This document shows, piece by piece, positions 31,388-37,027 of a DNA stretch of 37,027 bases. The notes under the pieces were generated by a model. It had not been told where the DNA came from and did not search any database. It was given only the letters and a program-made list of their open reading frames with translations. The stretch comes from a virus: positions 1-37,027 of the IMG/VR virus record IMGVR_UViG_3300048625_000202. One strand, written 5' to 3'. Position 1 is the first letter of the stretch, and each line of letters starts with the position of its first letter. The translations under genes were made by a program, and so were the position numbers.

Positions 31388-32623
31388 CTATGTTGCTAAA
31401 GTTGTTAAAGCTGCTGAAATTGAAGCTACTTTTGCGAAACCTGTTTGGTCAACTGTTCTAACCAATAAGTTTAAACGTTTTCTAGCTTTCAAAGTCATCA
31501 TATCATAAGACCAGTCATTTCCATCATATCCAGTTCCTACAACAAATCCTGGCTCTTCGTAAATTTTAGCGTAACGACTATCCCCTAATACCATTTGGTT
31601 CGCAGGAACTGAGTTACACTCAATTACTCTAATACCAGCTACTACAAATTCTCCTACTCCGTTTGAGTTTTGAGAGAATGGTGGAGCAACGTATTGTTTG
31701 TTTACGTCTTTTTTCAATAACATTTTATTGATGTCAGTAATGTTCATCAAAGCAAAGTCTGGAGCATATTTAGATCCGTATGCAGAAGTGATTGAACGTT
31801 TAACGTCAACAATTAAGTCATAGATTGAAGCATCTGAAATACCAGAAGCAACAGCAGTATAAGCAGTAGATTGAGCTAATAACCCTTTAATGTTTGGTGC
31901 AGTACCATTTGCAGAAATCAAATCAGTATCGATTTTATAAGCAACGTCATTACGTAAGAAGTTTTCAACCTCAGTAATAAACATTTGGTCATCATAAGTA
32001 AACTCTTCAGAAACAGGAATAGTTACACCCACTTTTTGTAAAGCTAAAGTATAAGTAGCCCATTTAGCAGTAGCTTCAGGAATAACTATACCCTCAGCAA
32101 CTGCAGCTGCAGCTCTTACCATTGTAGCAGTATCCCAGTCAACGTAACGAACAACACCATTACTATTAGGAGCTACAGGAACTTTAGGAAATAAATCATA
32201 AACAGTAAGTTTACGTGTTGCATATTGTCCCACATCTGTTAAATCTTGAGCATAACCATTATTTAAAACGTTTGCTCTTAATGTATCAGCTTTTACAACA
32301 AATTCAGTCATTTGACCGTCTCCTTTTGAGCGAGTAGACTTGTCGATTTTTTCTCTGTTTGCTTTGATTACATCAATCATAGTTTCTTGTTTTTTAGAAG
32401 ATCCTTTGCTTTCAAGTTCTGTAACTTTTAAAGCTAATTGCTCTACATTTTCTTTGGCTGCTTTTACTTCAACCTCTAAAGCGTCTTTCGCTTCTTTTAC
32501 AGCTTGTGCAATTGCCTCTTTTGTAGCATTTGCTTCAAACTCTCTTTTTTCTGTTTGATACGCATCAGCTTCCACTGGTGTCATCGCATCGATAGCCTCT
32601 TGGCTTTTGTAAGTGAATTTCAT
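31388..32623 (-). CDS. HK97-fold major capsid protein (411 aa)
   Basis: 411 aa. The first 80 residues are a charged helical region with a coiled coil (KEAKDALEVEVKAAKENVEQLALKVTELE), like the HK97 delta domain that acts as internal scaffold and is removed by the prohead protease. The mature part contains FPKVPVAPNSNGVVRYVDWDT, AVAEGIVIPEATAKW and KVGVTIPVSEEFTYDD, the typical N-arm/P-domain order of HK97 shells, and ends with an MTLKARKRLNLLVRTVDQ strand. It directly follows its protease gene. Cleavage is expected near residues 80-110. Confidence 0.88.
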   Translation of the reverse strand: MKFTYKSQEAIDAMTPVEADAYQTEKREFEANATKEAIAQAVKEAKDALEVEVKAAKENVEQLALKVTELESKGSSKKQETMIDVIKANREKIDKSTRSKGDGQMTEFVVKADTLRANVLNNGYAQDLTDVGQYATRKLTVYDLFPKVPVAPNSNGVVRYVDWDTATMVRAAAAVAEGIVIPEATAKWATYTLALQKVGVTIPVSEEFTYDDQMFITEVENFLRNDVAYKIDTDLISANGTAPNIKGLLAQSTAYTAVASGISDASIYDLIVDVKRSITSAYGSKYAPDFALMNITDINKMLLKKDVNKQYVAPPFSQNSNGVGEFVVAGIRVIECNSVPANQMVLGDSRYAKIYEEPGFVVGTGYDGNDWSYDMMTLKARKRLNLLVRTVDQTGFAKVASISAALTTLAT

Positions 32624-32638
32624 TGTGTTTTGTTTAAA

Positions 32639-33433
32639 TTAAATATTTCTTCTTTTACTCGTTTGAGTGACTACAATTGTCGGCTCTATTATATCTGAAG
32701 TGATTGGATCGGCTTCATCTTTTTCAATTTCTATTTCTAAGCTTGGTGTATATTGGTTTGATCCTTTTACTACTGCTGAACCTTCAACTACTTTAGCTTC
32801 GGTTACAGCCCAAAAAAACCCTTTTTCGTCTGCTATTTCTTTATTAGCCACTTCTTTATAGTATTTATCCCAATTGGCTTTCTCGCTTGAATACATAGCC
32901 TCATTTGAATTAATACAAAGGAATAGTTTAACATATTGCATCCCTACAGAATGATTTATTACACGCCCTTTACGGTACAAATTAAACATAAACTCATTAA
33001 CGTCTTTTTTAATTTGACATTCAAATACAAGAGCTTCTGTTTTACCATTCCAAGATAAACCTAAATCACGCCATCTTATTTGCTCGGCAGTTGCTTTTAG
33101 TCCATCATTTACGCTATCAGCAATTACCTTATCAAATTCCATTTCATGTTCCTGCAATAAATAAAGCATTTTAGTTTCTTGTAATGTTTTATTCCATAGT
33201 CCCGGAATATGACAATCCATGTGGCTATCAATAACATTTGTAGTATTAATAACTAAACGAGCTTTCAATACATCCATATTATCAGAAATAGCAACTCCAG
33301 CTTTATTAGCTTCGGTTTGTTCATCTTTAATAATATTTAAAGAATTGTCACCACGTTTTAGAGCGCTTTTCTTTTCTGTAATTAATAAGTCTTTGTTTTT
33401 AAAGACATATTGGATTTCTTCCTCTTTTGTCAT
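32639..33433 (-). CDS. HK97-type prohead protease (264 aa)
   Basis: 264 aa, peptidase S78-like. The N-terminal part has DSHMDCHIPGLWNKTL (about 69-84), equal to the D-x-x-x-D-x-x-x-PGxF motif. Catalytic residues are visible as His96 in LLQEHEMEF and Ser162 in INHSVGMQY, followed by EAKVVEGSAVVKGSN (about 208-222), the family's closing strand. It processes the capsid protein scaffold during maturation. It is coupled to a 29-codon ORF by ATGA (33433-33430) and sits between portal and capsid genes, as in HK97. Confidence 0.8.
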   Translation of the reverse strand: MTKEEEIQYVFKNKDLLITEKKSALKRGDNSLNIIKDEQTEANKAGVAISDNMDVLKARLVINTTNVIDSHMDCHIPGLWNKTLQETKMLYLLQEHEMEFDKVIADSVNDGLKATAEQIRWRDLGLSWNGKTEALVFECQIKKDVNEFMFNLYRKGRVINHSVGMQYVKLFLCINSNEAMYSSEKANWDKYYKEVANKEIADEKGFFWAVTEAKVVEGSAVVKGSNQYTPSLEIEIEKDEADPITSDIIEPTIVVTQTSKRRNI

Positions 33434-33519
33434 TTCTTAACTACTTCTTTATCGTTAATAGATTTATTTTTTAAGTCTTGAAGCTTTTTAATTTCTTCGT
33501 CTGTTAATTTATTTATCAT
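33430..33519 (-). CDS. Tiny protein between portal and protease (29 aa)
   Basis: A 29-codon ORF, MINKLTDEEIKKLQDLKN..., helical and highly charged. Its start overlaps the portal stop by ATGA (33519-33516) and its stop overlaps the protease start by ATGA (33433-33430). Exact coupling at both ends is strong evidence for translation. Function unknown; it may only relay ribosomes or assist head assembly. Confidence 0.55.
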   Translation of the reverse strand: MINKLTDEEIKKLQDLKNKSINDKEVVKK

Positions 33520-34703
33520 AGCCCAATATTTAGTCTGAAATCATTAGTCATTTGTTGTGCTTCAGGTTGCAATATAGTCCCTGTTTCAATAGATATTTTT
33601 AAAGTTTCCTGAAAAGCCTTAAATGTATCTATTTTATCTTTCATAACTTGTGCCATAACTGGTAAATGATTATAAGAAGCCACTAAAGTTTCCCCTATTT
33701 CATTTAAACCAAAGCTAGAAGCAATACTATTTAAGAAATTGTTTGCATCAACTTGTATTGAATTTTGAATATAGTCTAATCCTGCAACTGTTTTATTTTC
33801 ATAAGTTGAAGCACCATTACTAAAATAGTTTAATACATCTTTAGACATTTCAAAAGCTAATAAACATTTCATTGCATCATCAGCAAATTGCTCATCTAAA
33901 AATAGCTTTTTCATATCACTAACTAAATGTTTAGCTTCTAAAGCTGCATTAGTTATAATCAATGATTTTTGCCCTAATTTAGATGTTATATCTTTACGAT
34001 CAGGTTCTTGTATTTGTGCTTCGTTTCCTGTTGATTTGTTAGAAACTAAATACTTTTGCGACATCTTAAGATTAACATTCTTTGCCTTAAGATTTTCATT
34101 TATATTTTCAATAACATTTGATAAACCTTTCAAACGACTTGGCGACATCATAAATGAATTACAACTTAAGCCATTTGCTAAGTCATAAAATGGGATTAAC
34201 TCCGATAGTTTAATATTATAAGTTTTGTCGTCTAAAGTATAAACAATATGCTTTTCTCCGTAAGCCTTAAAGTCATTCTTAGTCGTTATAAACTTATTAA
34301 TCTTTTCAGTATTGTTATAGTCTATTTCACTTGGAATTAGATTGTATAAAGACTTAACTTCATTAAGTGCCTTAACTTGGTATGTTATATTGTTTCCTGT
34401 TGCGCTTAAAAACCACATAGATTGGTATAAAAAGTCCTCTTGTGATTGAAAGTAATTAGGATTTTTTAATAGTTTTAATAAAGGGCTGTTTTCAATTGGA
34501 TTACCTTGTGCATTTAAGTGGGTAATTTTCATTTGTGAAAATACTTTACAACGCAAGGAAATAATAGTAAGCAATACAGGATTAGTAAGTGAATACTCTA
34601 AGTATTTAGTACCATTTTGAAAACCTGAAGTATTGCCAAATTCATAGTAAATGTTTCCAGTTCTATCTCTTTCAACCCTCCAAAACTTATCTAAAAATCC
34701 CAT
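33516..34703 (-). CDS. HK97-family portal protein (395 aa)
   Basis: 395 aa. Characteristic portal features are a Phe/Tyr-rich N terminus (GFLDKFWRVERDRTGN), YLEYSLTNPVLLTIISLRCKVFSQMKITHLN (about 34-64), SPLLKLLKNPNYFQSQEDFLYQSMWFLSATGNNI (about 72-105), and a late ALEAKHLVSDMKKLFLDEQFADDAMKCLLAFEMSKDVL helix. The order terminase, portal, protease, capsid is standard. It forms the ring through which DNA enters the head. A promoter box lies 20-27 bp before its start. Confidence 0.85.
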   Translation of the reverse strand: MGFLDKFWRVERDRTGNIYYEFGNTSGFQNGTKYLEYSLTNPVLLTIISLRCKVFSQMKITHLNAQGNPIENSPLLKLLKNPNYFQSQEDFLYQSMWFLSATGNNITYQVKALNEVKSLYNLIPSEIDYNNTEKINKFITTKNDFKAYGEKHIVYTLDDKTYNIKLSELIPFYDLANGLSCNSFMMSPSRLKGLSNVIENINENLKAKNVNLKMSQKYLVSNKSTGNEAQIQEPDRKDITSKLGQKSLIITNAALEAKHLVSDMKKLFLDEQFADDAMKCLLAFEMSKDVLNYFSNGASTYENKTVAGLDYIQNSIQVDANNFLNSIASSFGLNEIGETLVASYNHLPVMAQVMKDKIDTFKAFQETLKISIETGTILQPEAQQMTNDFRLNIGL

Positions 34704-34722
34704 ATTAACTAAATAATTTGTA

Positions 34723-34754
34723 CAAAGTTATATAAAAAAATAATACAATTACAA
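34723..34754 (-). promoter_or_regulatory. Promoter: TTG-N21-TAACTTTG before the portal gene
   Basis: Minus strand TTG (34754-34752), 21 nt, TAACTTTG (34730-34723), portal ATG at 34703. A second TTG gives a 15-nt spacing. This is among the better-looking Bacteroidota promoter candidates in the window. Confidence 0.55.
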
Positions 34755-35978
34755 TTAAATTGATAAACGCCTTGTTTTGACATACCAAACGGTAACGTAT
34801 TTGATTGCATCTAATATGTGGTCCAGGTTGTTGTCTTCGGGTACATCCATTTGAATACCGTTGTACACTTTCCAAGCATAAGAGCTATATTCGTTTTCAA
34901 TATTTGTTGAATTTTTAGTGTAAATTATATTTGATTTCTGTAAAGTTTCAATTCCTGCATTGATTGAGCCTTGTCCCTTTTGAGCAAATATAACGTTATA
35001 ACCAGCGTTTCTTAATTTTATACCTTCTGATTTATTTAATTCGTTACCGCTATCACAAATGATTTCTTTATACTTAGGAATATTAAGTTTTTCAAATTCA
35101 TTTGATAAAGTTCCACTCATTTCGTTCATTGGTCTATATAAACGCTCTTTAAAAAAGAAAGTTTGATCGCCATCGAATTTCATTTCAACTAAGGCTGTTT
35201 TAGCTGAAAGTCCAAAATCTAAACCATAGTAAGATTGATATGGTAAATTATCAAAAGTAAAATCATCGATTGTAGTCCAGTTTTCAAAAATACGATTATC
35301 TACAACTCCTGTTTTTCCAAGTCCATAAATTAACCATTTGTTTCGCCAATAGTTTGATTTTGTATTTTCGTTTGTATCGTAATTATCTAAATTAGGATTG
35401 ATATATGCTTTTACCTTGTAACTTTCTATTTCGTTTTTTTCCTCTTCGCTTAAATATTCATTGTCTATGTAAGTCAAACAAAGATAGTCACAATCTATCT
35501 CGGGTATTACTTCTGTATGCGCCCAAAATGATAGGTTAGGATTGTAATCTAAAATTTTACGTTTAGCTCTTGATGTAAGTTCTCTATAAGTTTCAAAGTT
35601 TGTTTTATTTGCTTCGTTTAAATAAACCACATCAGAACGCAACCCTTTTCCAATATCTTCTTTATCTAATCCAATAAATCGAATAAATGATTTGTTAGGG
35701 AATATACAAAGAGGTTGACCATTTGTAACTCCTGTAAAGTTTACATTATCATATAAATTAAACGAACGCAATATCTTTACAAAGTCTTTTAATACGGTAT
35801 CACGCATTTTAGAAAGTTCTGCTGATGCAACATAAATTTCTTTATTAGGATTCTTTGAAGCGTAATTTGTTAAAATTATAAGAATTGATATAGTTTTTCC
35901 TGCTCCTTGCCCTCCTTGAACGCACCATGTTTTTTTCTTTAATGCTGATATTTTACGAAGCGCTGTCGTTGCTTTCAT
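34755..35978 (-). CDS. terL: Large terminase subunit (407 aa)
   Basis: 407 aa. The ATPase part has Walker A QGGQGAGKT (21-29) and Walker B VVYLNEAN (117-124, Glu122 catalytic). The RNase H-type nuclease part shows three spaced acidic sites: YGLDFG (Asp254), EIICDSG (Asp309) and LDHILDAIKY (Asp386/Asp390). It powers DNA packaging and cuts the concatemer. It overlaps the small terminase gene by 26 bp. The type is close to phage terminase_3/PBSX-like proteins in general pattern. Confidence 0.92.
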   Translation of the reverse strand: MKATTALRKISALKKKTWCVQGGQGAGKTISILIILTNYASKNPNKEIYVASAELSKMRDTVLKDFVKILRSFNLYDNVNFTGVTNGQPLCIFPNKSFIRFIGLDKEDIGKGLRSDVVYLNEANKTNFETYRELTSRAKRKILDYNPNLSFWAHTEVIPEIDCDYLCLTYIDNEYLSEEEKNEIESYKVKAYINPNLDNYDTNENTKSNYWRNKWLIYGLGKTGVVDNRIFENWTTIDDFTFDNLPYQSYYGLDFGLSAKTALVEMKFDGDQTFFFKERLYRPMNEMSGTLSNEFEKLNIPKYKEIICDSGNELNKSEGIKLRNAGYNVIFAQKGQGSINAGIETLQKSNIIYTKNSTNIENEYSSYAWKVYNGIQMDVPEDNNLDHILDAIKYVTVWYVKTRRLSI

Positions 35979-36372
35979 CGGACAAAGGATCTATATTCAA
36001 AATTGAAATGCTTGTAATCTTTTCTCCACCAGAAGTTACGTCTGTTTTATCACCAAACATTTTAGGATAGTATTTAGCCGCTTTCCATTTTAGAGTTTGA
36101 ATTAAAACATTTGCTTGTGATGGATCGTAAGTACCGTGTTTCAATCCATCCATTATAGCATCTATTTCTTCGTCAACACTTTCTGCCTTATCTTGTATGC
36201 TCTTTACATACAGGTTGTGTAATTCTTCGTGTTCTCTACGCCATCTACACCACGTTGAAAAGTCAGGATATTTAGCTTGTGACGATAATACTGTTTTAAT
36301 ATTAAAGCCATTTGCTACTTCCTCACATATTATTCTACAAAGTTCAAAATCATATTCGCTAGGTCTTGCCAT
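35953..36372 (-). CDS. terS: Small terminase subunit (139 aa)
   Basis: 139 aa. N-terminal helix-turn-helix region (MARPSEYDFELCRIICEEVANGFNIKTVLSSQAKYPDFSTWCRW), followed by a helical oligomerisation segment (HNLYVKSIQDKAESVDEEIDAIMDG) and a KWKAAKYYPKMFGDKTDV motif, typical of small terminases that recognise the packaging site. It directly precedes and overlaps the large subunit. A TATATTTG box 18-25 bp upstream and a terminator before it make it the first gene of the late transcript. Confidence 0.82.
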   Translation of the reverse strand: MARPSEYDFELCRIICEEVANGFNIKTVLSSQAKYPDFSTWCRWRREHEELHNLYVKSIQDKAESVDEEIDAIMDGLKHGTYDPSQANVLIQTLKWKAAKYYPKMFGDKTDVTSGGEKITSISILNIDPLSDESNDSAS

Positions 36373-36389
36373 AACATTTTAATTTATTA

Positions 36390-36397
36390 CAAATATA
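36390..36397 (-). promoter_or_regulatory. Promoter -7 box TATATTTG of the late block
   Basis: Minus strand TATATTTG immediately after the terminator at 36427-36399 and 18 nt before the small terminase ATG. A TTG is present but only 14 nt upstream, so the -33 element is weak. Confidence 0.55.
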
Positions 36398-36398
36398 C

Positions 36399-36427
36399 AA
36401 AAAACCCTATACAAAAGCATAGGGTTT
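36399..36427 (-). terminator. Rho-independent terminator upstream of the terminase genes
   Basis: Minus strand AAACCCTAT (36427-36419) pairs with ATAGGGTTT (36410-36402), 9 bp, loop GCTTTTGT, followed by three further T residues (36401-36399). It ends whatever is transcribed from the right and insulates the late promoter. Confidence 0.8.
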
Positions 36428-36610
36428 AATTTAGGGAACATTTTTATTATTTTAAAACCGAACGATTACCTTTGTACTTTTGTTTTTTGCCAGATTTCGA
36501 GTTACACAAAAGTTCGGTTTATATCGTAACTATCCGCTTACGCATATTCATTAATTCCTAGGTTTTTTAATTGATACGGATAGTTATTTTATTTTCTATT
36601 TACAAATGTA
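36428..36610 (-). other. Non-coding region with long inverted repeats: possible small RNA or packaging site
   Basis: No ORF of useful length is present. Minus strand: a TACATTTG box (36610-36603), stem TAACTATCCG/CGGATAGTTA (36586-36577 with 36536-36527, 10 bp), then stem AAACCGAAC/GTTCGGTTT (36520-36512 with 36463-36455, 9 bp) containing a second repeat ACTTTTGT/ACAAAAGT (8 bp), then the terminator at 36427. A TACCTTTG box also occurs on the plus strand (36467-36474). The location just before the small terminase gene suits a cos/pac site too. Confidence 0.45.
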
Positions 36611-36780
36611 AAATGTTCTTTGATTTTCATTGGACTAATACCTTGCCAAAAGAGTAAATATTTAGGCACTTCATAACCTCTTTTGTTTAATATTTTCTTT
36701 CCGTGAAAGTGATCCATAAATTCTCTAAATGATAATCCATTAATTCTTCTTGTTCCTTCTTCGTCGATTGATATATTCAT
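36589..36780 (-). CDS. Hypothetical protein (63 aa)
   Basis: 63 aa starting MNISIDEEGTRRINGLSFREFMDHFHGKK. It has a compact alpha/beta look with a basic C terminus (KIKEHFTFVNRK). No family recognised. It starts 12 bp after the next upstream small ORF and ends beside the structured non-coding region; a candidate -7 box for that region lies within its last codons. Confidence 0.55.
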   Translation of the reverse strand: MNISIDEEGTRRINGLSFREFMDHFHGKKILNKRGYEVPKYLLFWQGISPMKIKEHFTFVNRK

Positions 36781-36792
36781 AAGTGTTATTAT

Positions 36793-36936
36793 TTAAAAGT
36801 TTCTTCCGTAAGCTCCTTTATTAAAAGATATATGAATATCTAAAAAAGGTAATTTTATAATAAGTTGACCATATTCAAATGACATCATTAAACCTATTTG
36901 TTTTTTTGTATAAACTGAAAATCTATATTCTCCCAT
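36793..36936 (-). CDS. Small hypothetical protein (47 aa)
   Basis: A 47-codon ORF from MGEYRFSVYTKKQIG to GAYGRNF, with a short beta-rich sequence (GQLIIKLPFLDIHISFN). It lies 4 bp after the truncated upstream gene and 12 bp before the 63-aa gene. No family recognised. Confidence 0.5.
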   Translation of the reverse strand: MGEYRFSVYTKKQIGLMMSFEYGQLIIKLPFLDIHISFNKGAYGRNF

Positions 36937-36940
36937 AGTG

Positions 36941-37027
36941 TTATTCTTTTTTTAATAATTCAATTGCGTGTTTATATCCTTTTTTAAAACCATCATTATA
37001 ATTTTTATCATTAAATACCGGTAAAGG
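36941..37027 (-). CDS. 3' end of a truncated gene (right edge)
   Basis: The last 28 codons of a frame open to the right edge, ending in a basic helix (NYNDGFKKGYKHAIELLKKE) with a TAA stop at 36943-36941. The GFKKGYKHAIE pattern is common at the ends of small phage proteins of unknown role. Confidence 0.45.
   Translation of the reverse strand, partial: PLPVFNDKNYNDGFKKGYKHAIELLKKE

Noticed and set aside
1-37027. Complete circular genome with the two cut genes joining at the ends
   Set aside because: Joining position 1 to 37027 on the minus strand puts a TAA (positions 3-1) directly before the right-edge frame, and the left-edge frame would stop after a few codons. A direct join does not restore one gene, so the window is treated as open at both ends.
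1-37027. CRISPR arrays, tRNA genes, insertion sequences
   Set aside because: No regularly spaced repeats with spacers, cloverleaf sequences with CCA-type ends or transposase motifs were seen in reading the window.

Overview
The window reads as most of the genome of a tailed, siphovirus-like phage of a low-GC Bacteroidota host, probably a Flavobacterium-like bacterium. The grounds are: strongly AT-rich DNA; tightly packed genes almost all on the minus strand; Bacteroidota-type -7 boxes (TAnnTTTG) in front of several gene blocks; a DUF3127-like single-strand binding protein; and tail proteins of the kind seen in flavobacterial phages. No integrase, excisionase or clear lysogeny repressor is visible, so the phage may be lytic, although genes are cut at both window edges.

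Late block, read leftwards from about 36.4 kb to 11.7 kb: small and large terminase, portal, a 29-codon ORF, HK97-type prohead protease, major capsid protein, head-tail connector and neck proteins, major tail (tube) protein, a probable tail-completion protein, a probable tail chaperone, tape measure protein (951 aa), hub/baseplate-like and fibre-like proteins. Then comes a lysis cassette of three small membrane proteins, an M15 peptidase endolysin, and a protein carrying both a lipobox and a C-terminal membrane helix, i.e. a unimolecular spanin. The block ends in a rho-independent terminator at 11641-11675. One HNH homing-type endonuclease sits inside it on the plus strand with its own promoter and terminator.

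Early/replication block, read leftwards from about 11.58 kb to the left edge: a run of small unknown proteins, an HTH protein, a recombination set (unknown 146-aa protein, Rad52/Sak-like annealing protein, SSB), an HNH endonuclease, a PD-(D/E)XK nuclease, a DnaD-like replication initiator, a RepA/AAA_25-type ATPase, a NinB-like protein, an SNF2-like helicase, a beta-class DNA methyltransferase and a RuvC-like resolvase.

The most interesting signals are in the untranslated DNA. Three leaders (6476-6579, 7109-7206, 13641-13755) begin at a TATATTTG box, precede nuclease genes, and fold on paper into two successive hairpins whose loops are complementary to each other (9, 7 and 6 bp), suggesting a kissing-loop RNA family. 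A second leader family at four promoters shares the motif AACCAATAAA just downstream of the -7 box. Upstream of the terminase genes, 36402-36610 holds two long inverted repeats and a terminator, compatible with a small RNA or a packaging site. All functions were assigned by reading motifs; no database search was possible.
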